DNA of 40,258 nucleotides from Serpens sp964410065 (lineage in GTDB: Bacteria > Pseudomonadota > Gammaproteobacteria > Pseudomonadales > Pseudomonadaceae). The position numbers and the translations under genes are program-made. The notes beneath the pieces are model-generated. The model was not told where the DNA came from. It searched no databases and saw nothing but the letters and a program-made list of their open reading frames with translations. This document shows, in pieces, positions 8,596 to 16,992 of this stretch. Position 1 is the first letter of the stretch; every line of letters begins with the position of its first letter. Location: the NCBI GenBank assembly GCA_964410065.1, contig CAYPFO010000027.1, positions 1-40,258 of the forward strand, written 5' to 3'.

Positions 8596-10089
8596 CTACG
8601 AAACGACCTCGCTGCGCACCCGGCTCACTGCATTCAGCCAACCGGCATACAAATCGGCCCGCACCGCTTCGTCCATGTTCGGCTGGTAACACTGCTGGCG
8701 CTGCCAGTGTCCGGCGATTTCGTCGAGGTCGCGGTACACACCGGCCTGCAAACCGGCCAGGTAGGCCGCGCCCAGCGCTGTGGTTTCATTGATTTGCGGA
8801 CGCTCCACGGGCACGCCGAGGATGTCGGCCAAAAACTGCATCAGCCAATTATTGACCACCATACCGCCGTCCACACGCAGCGCACTGGGTGCGGCGGCAC
8901 CGTCCTGCGCCATGGCCTCGAGGAGATCGCGAGTCTGGTAGCACACCGCCTGCAGGCCGGCGGTGACGATTTCCTTGATGCCGGTATCGCGCGTCAGTCC
9001 GAAGATCGCGCCACGCGCCTTCGGGTCCCAATAGGGCGCGCCGAGTCCGGTGAACGCCGGCACCAGGTACACGCCGCAGGCCTCGCCGGTCTGCCGCGCC
9101 AGCTCTTCGCTGTCCTCGGCATGCTTGATCAGCTTGATGCCGTCGCGCAGCCACTGCATGGCCGCGCCGGCTACGAAAATACTGCCCTCCACCGCGTAGG
9201 TGACTTCGCCCTTGAGGCGGTAGGCCACGGTGGTCAGCAAGCGGTTGTTGGATGTTACCGGCGTGGCGCCGGTGTTCTGGATCAGGAAACAGCCCGTGCC
9301 GTAAGTACTCTTGACCATGCCCGGCGAAAAACAGGCCTGGCCGATCAACGCCGCCTGCTGATCACCGGCCATGCCCAGCACTGGCAACGCGGCGCCCAGC
9401 ATCTCGGGCTCGGTGACGCCAAACTCTGCCGCGCAGTCCAGCACCTCGGGCAGCAAGCTGCTCGGAATGTCGAACAGCGCCAGCAGGTCCGCATCCCATT
9501 GCTGGGTATGGATATTGAACAGCAGCGTGCGCGCGGCATTACTGGCATCGGTGCGATGCACTTTGCCGCCGGTCAGGCGCCAGAGCAGGAAGCTATCCAC
9601 GGTGCCGAAGCGCAGCTCGCCGCGCTCGGCCCGTTCACGGGCACCCGGAACATGGTCGAGAATCCAGCGCAGCTTGCCGGCGGAGAAATACGGGTCGATC
9701 AACAGGCCGGTGCGTGCGCTGATCAGCGCCTCATGGCCTGCAGCCTTGAGTGCAGCGCAGTAATCCGAAGTGCGGCGGTCCTGCCAAACGATGGCCGGGT
9801 GGATCGCCTGCCCCGTTGCTGCATCCCATACCAGCGTGGTCTCGCGTTGATTGGTGATGCCGATGGCGCGGATATCCGCTGCCTGCAAACCGCTCTCGGC
9901 CAATGCCTGGCGACATACCGCCAGAGTGCTGAACCAGAGATCATCGGGATCATGCTCGACCCAGCCATCGGCGGGAAAGTGCTGAGCAAACTCCTGCTGA
10001 GCGCTGGCCCGCGCCCCACCATGGGCATCGAAGATGATGGCCCGGCTGCTGGTGGTGCCCTGGTCGATCGCGAGAAGGTAGTGGCTCAT
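8596..10089 (-). CDS. glpK: Glycerol kinase
   Basis: GlpK phosphorylates glycerol with ATP to sn-glycerol 3-phosphate, trapping it in the cell. The 497-residue FGGY-family protein has LLAIDQGTTSSRAI (phosphate-1 loop, residues about 5-18), NQRETT, the glycerol-binding WQDRRT, SNAARTLLFNI, GMAGDQQAALIGQ, the STYGTGCF adenine-side motif and RVDGGMVVNNW. The start has AAGGAA upstream. It is transcribed away from glpD. Unlike the arrangement I remember for P. aeruginosa, no glpF facilitator gene lies beside it, and ybaK occupies the place towards glpD. The kinase itself looks intact. Confidence 0.97.
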   Translation of the reverse strand: MSHYLLAIDQGTTSSRAIIFDAHGGARASAQQEFAQHFPADGWVEHDPDDLWFSTLAVCRQALAESGLQAADIRAIGITNQRETTLVWDAATGQAIHPAIVWQDRRTSDYCAALKAAGHEALISARTGLLIDPYFSAGKLRWILDHVPGARERAERGELRFGTVDSFLLWRLTGGKVHRTDASNAARTLLFNIHTQQWDADLLALFDIPSSLLPEVLDCAAEFGVTEPEMLGAALPVLGMAGDQQAALIGQACFSPGMVKSTYGTGCFLIQNTGATPVTSNNRLLTTVAYRLKGEVTYAVEGSIFVAGAAMQWLRDGIKLIKHAEDSEELARQTGEACGVYLVPAFTGLGAPYWDPKARGAIFGLTRDTGIKEIVTAGLQAVCYQTRDLLEAMAQDGAAAPSALRVDGGMVVNNWLMQFLADILGVPVERPQINETTALGAAYLAGLQAGVYRDLDEIAGHWQRQQCYQPNMDEAVRADLYAGWLNAVSRVRSEVVS

Positions 10090-10189
10090 GGCGTTTCCTT
10101 GTTGTTATGGCCTGCGGCGAAACGTGGGCGGCTCGCCCAGCACCGGAACAGAGGGTGAAAGTATGCCGTGAGTGCCAGCCCGCCGCAGC

Positions 10190-10657
10190 CTATCGCCCAA
10201 TGACAGCAAAGCTCCCTTGGGTATGCACGGCCAGCACCTCGGCGGCCAGTTCGACTTCCAGGCCGCGGCGCCCGGCGCTGACGTGGATGGTCGGATGCGT
10301 GCGAGCCGATTCATCGATAAACGTACGCAGCCTTTTTTTCTGTCCCAGCGGGCTGATGCCGCCGACGAGGTAACCGGTGGCGCGCTGTGCAGCGATGGGA
10401 TCGGCCATTTCCGCTTTTTTCACACCGGCCGCCTGGGCCAGCGCCTTGAGGTCGAGCGTGCCGGCGACTGGCACCACGGCGACCAGCAGCTCGCCTTTCT
10501 CACTGGCGGCCAGCAGGGTCTTGAACACCCGCTCCGGCGCCAGGCCCAGTTTTTCCGCCGCCTCCAGGCCATAGGAGGCGGATTTGGGATCGTGGTGATA
10601 ACTGTGCACCTGATGGTCGGCACGGGCTTTTTTCAGCAAGTCGATGGCGGGTGTCAT
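10190..10657 (-). CDS. ybaK: Cys-tRNA(Pro)/Cys-tRNA(Cys) deacylase YbaK
   Basis: YbaK hydrolyses cysteine mischarged onto tRNA-Pro by prolyl-tRNA synthetase, acting in trans as a proofreading factor. The 155-residue protein is a single YbaK/EbsC domain. Visible family features are the conserved Lys in RVFKTLLA, VVPVAGTLDLKALAQA, and GYLVGGISPLGQKKRL, which carries the conserved GG.SP substrate loop. It lies 100 bases upstream of glpK on the same strand without a clear terminator, so it may lead a ybaK-glpK-phzF-like transcript. It has no obvious functional tie to glycerol metabolism. Close relatives include ProX-type deacylases, but the loop fits YbaK best. Confidence 0.92.
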   Translation of the reverse strand: MTPAIDLLKKARADHQVHSYHHDPKSASYGLEAAEKLGLAPERVFKTLLAASEKGELLVAVVPVAGTLDLKALAQAAGVKKAEMADPIAAQRATGYLVGGISPLGQKKRLRTFIDESARTHPTIHVSAGRRGLEVELAAEVLAVHTQGSFAVIGR

Positions 10658-10748
10658 GATGAACGATCAGGATGGTGGTCGATGCTCGCTACGGTAGCGC
10701 AAAAACACCTAGAGTTTCACTTGTCGCAGTCCGGCCCCAGGAGCCCGC

Positions 10749-12290
10749 ATGACCCCAACGCCTCCCCCGCTCGCCGAAACCTATGATCTGGCCGTGATCG
10801 GCGGTGGCATCAATGGCGCCGGAATCGCCGCCGATGCCGCCGGACGTGGCCTGAAGGTGTTTCTCGGTGAACAGCACGATCTTGCCGAGCACACCTCCTC
10901 GGCGAGCAGCAAGCTCGTCCACGGCGGTCTGCGTTATCTGGAGCATCATGAGTTCCGACTGGTGCGCGAAGCGCTGGCCGAACGCGAAGTGCTGCTGGCC
11001 AAGGCGCCGCATATCGTGCGGCCGCTGCGCTTCATCCTGCCGCACCGCCCGCACCTGCGCCCGGTGTGGATGATTCGCACCGGACTGTTCCTCTACGATC
11101 ATCTGGGGCGTCGGCAGACCCTACCCGCCTCGCGCAGCCTGCGTTTTGGCGCCGACAGCCCGCTGCGCCCGACCATGACCCGTGGCTTCGAGTACTCCGA
11201 CTGCTGGGTGGACGACGCCCGGCTGGTGGTGCTCAATGCCATGACCGCCCGCGAACACGGCGCCCATGTGCACACCCGCACCCGTTGCATCAGCGCGCAG
11301 CGCCGCCACGGCCTGTGGCACCTTCACCTGGAGCGTGCCGACGGCAGTCGCCTGTCGATACGCAGCCGTGCCTTGGTCAATGCTTGCGGGCCTTGGGTGT
11401 CCCGTTTCATCGAAGACGAACTCAAGCAGCGCTCGCCCCGCCAGATTCGCCTGGTGCAAGGCAGCCACATCGTGGTGCCGCGCCTGTACGAGGGCGAGCA
11501 GGCGTATATTCTGCAGAACGAGGACCGGCGCATCGTGTTCGTCATTCCCTGGCTGGGGGAATTCAGCCTGATCGGCACCACGGACCGGGAATACCTGGGC
11601 GATCCTGCCCGCGTTACGATCGGAGACGAGGAAATCGATTACCTGCTGACGGTGGTCAACCTGCATTTCAAGCACCCGATCAGCCGCACCGATATCCGCC
11701 ACAGCTACTCCGGAGTACGTCCGTTGCAGGAGGATGAATCCGACGATCCGGCCGCGGTGACGCGCGACTATTGCCTCGAGCTGAGCGACCAGGCGGGCAA
11801 CACGCCCTTGCTTTCCATATTCGGCGGCAAACTGACCACCTATCGCAAGCTGGCTGAAGCAGCGTTGGGGCAGTTGAGCCCCTACTTCCCGAATATGGGA
11901 GCCCGCTGGACCAGCGATGCGCCGCTGCCCGGCGGCGAAGGCATGAGCAGCCCGGAAATTTTGATGAAAGCACTGCTGGCTCGCGCCCCTTGGCTACCCG
12001 CACCCCTCGCGCGGCGCTGGGCGACCAGCTACGGCACGCGCAGCTGGAAATTGCTCGAAGGCGCCACGCAGCTGAACGACCTGGGCGAACATATTGGTGC
12101 CGGCCTGTATGCCCGGGAAGTCGACTACCTGTGCCGCGAGGAATGGGCCTATGAGGCCGAGGACATTCTCTGGCGGCGTAGCAAGCTCGGCCTGTTTCTG
12201 GATGCCGGGCAACAGGCGGCGCTGGCCGCCTACCTGCAGCGCGAATATCCACACCAACCGTGGTCGCAGGCCTCGGTCACGCTGGGTTAA
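10749..12290 (+). CDS. glpD: Aerobic glycerol-3-phosphate dehydrogenase
   Basis: GlpD is a membrane-associated FAD enzyme that oxidises sn-glycerol 3-phosphate to dihydroxyacetone phosphate and feeds electrons to ubiquinone. The 513-residue protein opens with the FAD dinucleotide fold VIGGGINGAGIAADAAGRG (residues about 17-35), then SSKLVHGGLRYLEH, the YSDCWVDDARLV segment, the C-terminal FAD contact FGGKLTTYRKLAE, and a DAO_C-type domain ending the protein. It is divergent from ybaK across 91 bases. Together with glpK it completes conversion of glycerol to a glycolytic intermediate. The repressor GlpR, which usually lies here, is absent. Confidence 0.96.
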   Translation: MTPTPPPLAETYDLAVIGGGINGAGIAADAAGRGLKVFLGEQHDLAEHTSSASSKLVHGGLRYLEHHEFRLVREALAEREVLLAKAPHIVRPLRFILPHRPHLRPVWMIRTGLFLYDHLGRRQTLPASRSLRFGADSPLRPTMTRGFEYSDCWVDDARLVVLNAMTAREHGAHVHTRTRCISAQRRHGLWHLHLERADGSRLSIRSRALVNACGPWVSRFIEDELKQRSPRQIRLVQGSHIVVPRLYEGEQAYILQNEDRRIVFVIPWLGEFSLIGTTDREYLGDPARVTIGDEEIDYLLTVVNLHFKHPISRTDIRHSYSGVRPLQEDESDDPAAVTRDYCLELSDQAGNTPLLSIFGGKLTTYRKLAEAALGQLSPYFPNMGARWTSDAPLPGGEGMSSPEILMKALLARAPWLPAPLARRWATSYGTRSWKLLEGATQLNDLGEHIGAGLYAREVDYLCREEWAYEAEDILWRRSKLGLFLDAGQQAALAAYLQREYPHQPWSQASVTLG

Positions 12291-12317
12291 CGCTGCAGAC
12301 GAGCGACACGAACCCAT

Positions 12318-12432
12318 TAGGGTGGATGTCGTTGTCCACATCCACCGCCGCACCACTCGGTGGATCGCCACTCGGTGGATCGCCACCCGGTGGATCGCCA
12401 CCCGGTGGATCGATAACGCGTGATCCACCCTA
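12318..12432. repeat. REP-like element bounded by inverted repeats
   Basis: The stretch between the convergent ends of glpD and metE is bounded by exact 10-bp inverted repeats: TAGGGTGGAT at 12318-12327 and ATCCACCCTA at 12423-12432. Inside are further copies of GGTGGAT / ATCCACC in both directions and a tandem array. Extragenic GGGTGGAT-type repeats are common in Pseudomonas and are often arranged as inverted pairs (REPINs). Its place between two converging genes would suit a transcription-end or mRNA-stabilising role, which is inferred. Confidence 0.7.
12353..12412. repeat. Four exact 15-bp tandem repeats
   Basis: Four consecutive 15-bp units occupy 60 bases: two copies of CCACTCGGTGGATCG, then two of CCACCCGGTGGATCG. 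Each unit contains a small hairpin-forming core, CCAC.CGGTGG. The single T/C difference splits the array into two pairs, suggesting stepwise duplication. It lies wholly inside the REP-like element and is noncoding. Confidence 0.95.
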
Positions 12433-12455
12433 CTTTCTCCCGCTATCGGCCGCCC

Positions 12456-14747
12456 TTAGGCAAACTGCCCGCGCAGTTGTCGTGCCGCCGCCACCATATT
12501 GACCAGCGCCGCTTCGGCTTCCGGCCAGGCGCGGGTTTTCAGGCCGCAGTCCGGGTTGACCCACAGCCGTTCGGCGGGGATGCGTTTCACCGCTTGTTGC
12601 AGCAGTTGAATCATTTCCGCCGTGCTCGGCACACGGGGCGAGTGGATGTCATAGACGCCCGGGCCGATGTCATTGGGGTAGTGGAAATCGCGGAAGGCTT
12701 CCAGCAACTCCATCTGCGAGCGCGAGGTCTCGATGGTGATCACATCGGCATCCATTGCCGCGATCGCTTCGATCACGTCGTTGAACTCGCTGTAGCACAT
12801 GTGTGTGTGGATCTGCGTCTCGTCACGCACACCACTGGCACACAGGCGGAAGGCTTCCACCGCCCACTCCAGATACGCCTTCCAGGCCGTGCGGCGCAAC
12901 GGCAGACCTTCGCGAAACGCCGCTTCGTCAATCTGCACGATGCGAATGCCGGCGGCCTCCAGGTCGCACACCTCGTCGCGGATCGCCAGCGCCAATTGGC
13001 GCGCCTGGGTCTCGCGCGACACATCTTCGCGCGGGAATGACCACACCAGCATGGTGACCGGGCCGGTGAGCATGCCCTTCATCACCTTGCCGGTTTGTTG
13101 CTGGGCATAGCGAATCCATTCCACGGTCATCGGCGCGGGACGGCTCAGATCGCCATAAATCACGGCGGGTTTGACGCAGCGCGAGCCGTAGCTTTGCACC
13201 CAGCCAAAACGGGTAAAGGCGTAGCCGTCCAGCTGCTCGGCGAAGTACTCGACCATGTCGTTGCGCTCAGCTTCGCCATGCACCAGCACATCCAGGCCGA
13301 GCTGCTCCTGCACCGCCACCGCGTGGCGGATTTCGGCGTGCATCGCTTCGGTGTAGTCGGTCAGCGACAGCTTGCCCTGCTTGTAGGACTGGCGCGCCAG
13401 GCGTATGGCCGGTGTTTGCGGGAACGAGCCGATGGTGGTGGTCGGGAACAAGGGCAATTGCAGACGCGCCCGCTGCAGCACGCTGCGCTCGGCAAACGGC
13501 GAATGACGCTGGCTATGACGCGGTTTGAACGCCGCCAGGCGGTCTCGCACCTGCGGATTGTGAATGCGCGGCGAGGCGGCGCGGCTGGCCTGCACGGCGC
13601 GGCTTTCGGCCAGTGCGGCCTGTACGGCGGGGTGTTCCGGCTCGTTTACGCCCTGGGCGAGCACCGCCACTTCGCGGCATTTCTGCACGGCGAAGGCCAG
13701 CCAGCTTTTCAATTCGCCATCCAGTTGGTCTTCGCGCTCCAGGTCCACCGGGCTGTGCAGCAAGGAACAGGACGGCGCCACCCACAAGCGCTCACCGAGA
13801 CGCTGCCGGGCCTCCTGCAGCAGCGCCAGCACAGGCTCCAGATCGCAGCGCCAGACGTTGCGGCCGTTGACCACACCCAACGACAGCACCTTGTAAGCCG
13901 GCAGGCGGTCGAGAATGGTCGGGTACTGCTCGGGAGCACGCACCAGATCAATGTGCAGACCGTCCACCGGCAGGTTGGCAGCCAGGCCCAGGTTGTCTTC
14001 CAGGCCACCAAAATAGGTCGCCACCAGCTTTTTCAACGGCTCGCGCTGCAACAGGTTGTAGGCTCGCTCGAAGGCATTCTTCCACTCCTGCGGCAGATCC
14101 AGCACCAGGATGGGTTCGTCGATCTGCACCCACTCCACGCCCTGCGCAGCCAGGCGTTGCAGCACTTCGCCGTACAGCGGCAGCAGCCGTTCGAGCAGCT
14201 CCAGCTTGTCGAACACCTCGCCCTTGGCCTTGCCCAGCCACAGGTAAGTGAGCGGGCCGATCAATACCGGCTTGACCGCATGGCCCAGCGCGCGCGCCTC
14301 ATCGACCTCCTCGAACAGTTGCTCCCAGCTCAGACGAAACTGCTGGTCGACGGTGAACTCGGGGACCAGATAGTGGTAGTTGGTGTCGAACCACTTGGTC
14401 ATTTCCTGGGCCTGGGCGCCACCGCCGCAGCAGGTTTGGGTCGCGCCCCGCGCCATGGCGAACAGCGTATCCAGCCCGGGCCGGCCGCTGGCCGGACGGA
14501 AACGCTCGGGAATCACCCCGAACAGCAGCGAATGGTTGAGCACTTGGTCGTACCAGGCGAAGTCACCCACCGGCAACAAATCGATGCCGGCGTCACGCTG
14601 CACCTGCCAGTGAGTGGCACGCAGTGCGCGACCCACCTGGCGCAGGCCGGCTTCATCCAGGCTGCCTTGCCAATAGGCTTCGAGGGCTTTTTTCAGTTCG
14701 CGGTCGCGACCGATACGGGGGAATCCAAGGGTGTGGGTACGTGACAT
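12456..14747 (-). CDS. metE: Cobalamin-independent methionine synthase
   Basis: MetE moves the methyl group of 5-methyltetrahydropteroyl-triglutamate directly to homocysteine, giving methionine without vitamin B12. The 763-residue protein starts MSRTHTLGFPRIGRDRELK and has both family halves. The C-terminal catalytic half shows TTTIGSFPQT, HGEAERNDMVEYF, the zinc ligands in HMCYSEFND and the late Cys in NPDCGLKTR, plus IDEAAFREGLP. The start at 14747 has GGAG eight bases upstream; an extension to 14828 reads unrelated residues. It is divergent from its likely activator metR across 192 bases. Its end converges with glpD across the REP-like element. Confidence 0.97.
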   Translation of the reverse strand: MSRTHTLGFPRIGRDRELKKALEAYWQGSLDEAGLRQVGRALRATHWQVQRDAGIDLLPVGDFAWYDQVLNHSLLFGVIPERFRPASGRPGLDTLFAMARGATQTCCGGGAQAQEMTKWFDTNYHYLVPEFTVDQQFRLSWEQLFEEVDEARALGHAVKPVLIGPLTYLWLGKAKGEVFDKLELLERLLPLYGEVLQRLAAQGVEWVQIDEPILVLDLPQEWKNAFERAYNLLQREPLKKLVATYFGGLEDNLGLAANLPVDGLHIDLVRAPEQYPTILDRLPAYKVLSLGVVNGRNVWRCDLEPVLALLQEARQRLGERLWVAPSCSLLHSPVDLEREDQLDGELKSWLAFAVQKCREVAVLAQGVNEPEHPAVQAALAESRAVQASRAASPRIHNPQVRDRLAAFKPRHSQRHSPFAERSVLQRARLQLPLFPTTTIGSFPQTPAIRLARQSYKQGKLSLTDYTEAMHAEIRHAVAVQEQLGLDVLVHGEAERNDMVEYFAEQLDGYAFTRFGWVQSYGSRCVKPAVIYGDLSRPAPMTVEWIRYAQQQTGKVMKGMLTGPVTMLVWSFPREDVSRETQARQLALAIRDEVCDLEAAGIRIVQIDEAAFREGLPLRRTAWKAYLEWAVEAFRLCASGVRDETQIHTHMCYSEFNDVIEAIAAMDADVITIETSRSQMELLEAFRDFHYPNDIGPGVYDIHSPRVPSTAEMIQLLQQAVKRIPAERLWVNPDCGLKTRAWPEAEAALVNMVAAARQLRGQFA

Positions 14748-14814
14748 GAAACTGTCTCCATTAATAATGTCGAGCATTCTTTGCCCCCTTCGTAATTGAG
14801 ACAACCTCATGATT

Positions 14815-14831
14815 CTATTGTTATGCAATAG
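14815..14831. promoter_or_regulatory. Dyad in metE-metR intergenic region (candidate operator)
   Basis: CTATTG, five bases, CAATAG forms a perfect 6-bp dyad in the divergent metE-metR region. It is flanked by two direct copies of CTCATGAT at 14806 and 14837, 31 bases apart. Its AT-rich setting suits the metE promoter. It is not the textbook MetR site, so the binding protein is unknown. Confidence 0.4.
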
Positions 14832-14892
14832 TAATACTCATGATCATGCAAGCTCGACACACCTGGCCGTTTGGGCGACACTTCGCGGCCAT

Positions 14893-14917
14893 CATGAAAA
14901 GCACTCATGCTTTCATG
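14893..14917. promoter_or_regulatory. Imperfect dyad before metR (candidate MetR site)
   Basis: ATGAAAAGCA (14894-14903) and TGCTTTCAT (14908-14916) are inverted arms with one extra A. MetR sites in enterics have TGAA and TTCA arms (TGAA-N5-TTCA). These arms are present here but more widely spaced. It lies 23 bases before the metR start, where autoregulation would act. Confidence 0.4.
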
Positions 14918-14939
14918 TGCCTGAAATTGGAATTGATCA

Positions 14940-15862
14940 ATGCTGGAAGTCCGCCATCTGAAAACCCTTCATGCATTGCGCGAGTCGGGCAGCCTGGTCG
15001 AGGCCGCCGAGCGCCTGCACCTCACCCAGTCGGCCTTGTCCCACCAGTTCAAGGAGCTGGAAGAGCGACTGGGCATGTCACTGTTCATGCGCAAGACCAA
15101 ACCGGTGCGTTTTACCAGCGCGGGCCTGCGCCTGCTGCAACTGGCCGACACCTTGCTGCCACAGCTGCGCAGCGCCGAGCGTGACATGGCGCGCCTGGCT
15201 GGCGGTACCGCAGGCCGTTTGCATATGGCCATTGAATGCCACAGCTGCTTTCAGNNNNNNNNNNCGACCAGTTCCGCGATGCCTGGCCTGAAGTGGAACT
15301 GGACCTTGCCTCAGGCTTTTCCTTCGCCCCCCTGCCGGCGCTGGCCCGTGGCGATCTCGATTTGGTGGTGACCTCCGACCCGGTCGAGCTGAGCGGCATT
15401 ACTTACGTGCCGCTGTTCACCTACGAGGCGCTGCTGGCAGTGGCCAATCAGCACACGCTGGCCAGCCGCCCCTTTATCGTGCCTGATGACCTCGCCCGGG
15501 AAACGCTGATCACCTATCCGGTGGAGCGCGACCGCCTGGATATTTTCACGCGCTTTTTGGAGCCGGCCGATGTCGAGCCGGCGCAGGTGCGCACCTCGGA
15601 GCTGACCGTGATGATGACCCAGTTGGTCGCCAGCGGACGCGGCGTGTGCTGCCTGCCCAACTGGGCGCTGCATGAATACAGCGCGCGTGGCTACGTAACC
15701 GCCAAGCGCCTCGGCGACAAGGGGCTGTACTCCACGCTGCACGCGGCCATCCGCAGCGACATGCTGGATGCGCCTTTCATGCGCGATTTCCTACTCACCG
15801 CCAAGGACACTTCCTTTGCGACGCTCGAAGGGGTTAGCGCGGCTCCCAAGCAGCCACGCTAG
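14940..15862 (+). CDS. metR: LysR-family regulator MetR, crossed by an assembly gap
   Basis: MetR activates metE and other methionine genes with homocysteine as co-effector. The N-terminus is a LysR winged helix (SLVEAAERLHLTQSALSHQF, about residues 17-36), followed by the MetR-specific IECHSCFQ. Ten Ns at 15255-15264 interrupt the effector domain. The downstream part (DQFRDAWPEVELDL onwards) is in a different frame as printed. From memory of E. coli MetR, six residues belong between CFQ and the DQF equivalent. That would need 17 bases in the gap, which would restore the frame and give about 309 residues. I therefore call one intact gene with a mis-sized gap, not a frameshift. It is divergent from metE, its usual target. 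Confidence 0.9.
15255..15264. other. Assembly gap of ten Ns inside metR
   Basis: Ten undetermined bases. The number is probably a fixed placeholder: frame restoration requires a length of 2 modulo 3, and comparison with the MetR family suggests 17. Confidence 0.95.
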
Positions 15863-15953
15863 CAGGCAGTCGTAACGACCCTATAGAGGCTTTCACCCTG
15901 TGCCAATTTGTCGCGCCCTCGGTGGGGTCCGGGTGACTGGTGAGGCTCTGAGA

Positions 15954-15973
15954 CGCGGCGCATAATCGCCGCG
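15954..15973. promoter_or_regulatory. GC-rich hairpin in the 155-base gap before the bestrophin gene
   Basis: CGCGGCG, CATAAT, CGCCGCG forms a 7-bp stem with CATAAT as loop, followed by CTTTACC. It may end metR transcription. Alternatively, CATAAT may be the -10 box for the next gene, whose start is about 55 bases on. Nothing else is recognised in 15863-16018. Confidence 0.35.
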
Positions 15974-16018
15974 CTTTACCTGCCCTGCCTCTCCTTCCTG
16001 CTGTGGATATCCACGTTA

Positions 16019-16939
16019 ATGATCGTTCGTCCGCGCCCTGGCGCGCTGCAGCTGTTCTTTATTCTTCGCGGTTCCATCCTTCCCAAGATTGCCTTCAAGA
16101 TCGCCCTCATCAGTTTCCTCGCCTGCGCGGTAGTGGCGTGCTATGAAAACGGCCTGCTCAACTCGCTCAAGGGCTTGAGCGCTCCGCCCTTCTCCCTGCT
16201 GGGCGTGGCGCTCTCGGTGTTTCTCGGCTTTCGCAACAGCACCTGTTACGACCGTTGGTGGGAGGCCCGCAAGCAGTGGGGCGAACTGATTATCCAGACC
16301 CGCAGCCTGGCCCGCGAAACCCAGGCGCTGCTGGTCGGCGAGCAGAACGCCGCACTGCGTGAACGCCTGCTCAAGCGCAGCATCGCCTTCGCCTACGCAT
16401 TGGCGGCTCAGCTACGTCACGAGGATACGCTGGCCGCCATTCGTGAGCGGGTCAGCGCCGAGGAGTTGGCCCACCTGCAGACTCGCCGCAATGTGCCGGA
16501 CACGCTGCTGCATGCGATGCACCAGGACCTGGCCGCTTGCGTTCACGACGGGCGCCTGAGCGATATTCTCTATCAGCGCCTGGCCGGACACCTGGACGCC
16601 TTGGGCGCGTCCCAGGCAATCTGCGAGCGCATCAAGAGCACCCCGACACCCTTCGCTTATTCGTTGCTGCTGCACCGCACGGCCTGGCTGTTCTGCCTGC
16701 TGTTGCCATTCGGCCTGGTCAGCTCGCTACAGCTGTTAACGCCGATCGTGGTGGCGATCATCGCCTACACCTTCTTCGGTCTGGATGCCTTGGGTGACGA
16801 GCTGGAAGATCCCTTCGGCCTGGCCGACAACGACCTGCCGCTCAATGCCCTGGTGCGCAGTCTCGAGAGGGATGTGCTGGAAGTCCTCGGCGAGCCGTTG
16901 CCTGAACCGCTACTGCCGCAGCGGTATGTGTTGAACTGA
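16019..16939 (+). CDS. Bestrophin-family (UPF0187/YneE) anion channel-like protein
   Basis: Bacterial bestrophin homologues are pentameric inner-membrane ion channels. The 306-residue protein shows the family layout. There is an N-terminal amphipathic start, a first membrane pair (IAFKIALISFLACAVV and PFSLLGVALSVFLGFR), and the hallmark NSTCYDRWWEARKQWGE. A long helical cytosolic segment follows, then a second membrane pair (TAWLFCLLLPFGLV and LTPIVVAIIAYTFFGLDALG). The signature GDELEDPFG lies near residues 260-270. The ATG at 16019 is the first in frame. It is a single gene between metR and a convergent VOC gene. Its ion and physiological role in Pseudomonas are unknown. Confidence 0.88.
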   Translation: MIVRPRPGALQLFFILRGSILPKIAFKIALISFLACAVVACYENGLLNSLKGLSAPPFSLLGVALSVFLGFRNSTCYDRWWEARKQWGELIIQTRSLARETQALLVGEQNAALRERLLKRSIAFAYALAAQLRHEDTLAAIRERVSAEELAHLQTRRNVPDTLLHAMHQDLAACVHDGRLSDILYQRLAGHLDALGASQAICERIKSTPTPFAYSLLLHRTAWLFCLLLPFGLVSSLQLLTPIVVAIIAYTFFGLDALGDELEDPFGLADNDLPLNALVRSLERDVLEVLGEPLPEPLLPQRYVLN

Positions 16940-16992
16940 AGCGGCGAGGCGCTCCCGGACGAGGCACGCGGGGGCTGTTTGACCCTAACCCG

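Noticed and set aside
8707..10158. Plus-strand frame of 483 codons opposite glpK
   Set aside because: It is a shadow of glycerol kinase, which carries all FGGY motifs.
12353..12412. Possible CRISPR array
   Set aside because: The units are head-to-tail without spacers and there are no cas genes; it is a simple tandem repeat.
12260..12502. Short frame with GGSP repeats across the glpD-metE gap
   Set aside because: It is only the translation of the 15-bp tandem repeat, overlaps the glpD end, and has no ribosome site or family likeness.
13095..14744. Plus-strand frame of 549 codons opposite metE
   Set aside because: It is a shadow of a GC-rich coding frame; the minus strand encodes an unmistakable MetE and this frame has no recognisable domain.
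14940..15862. Frameshifted metR pseudogene
   Set aside because: The frame change falls exactly at the ten Ns, and a 17-base gap would restore the family sequence.
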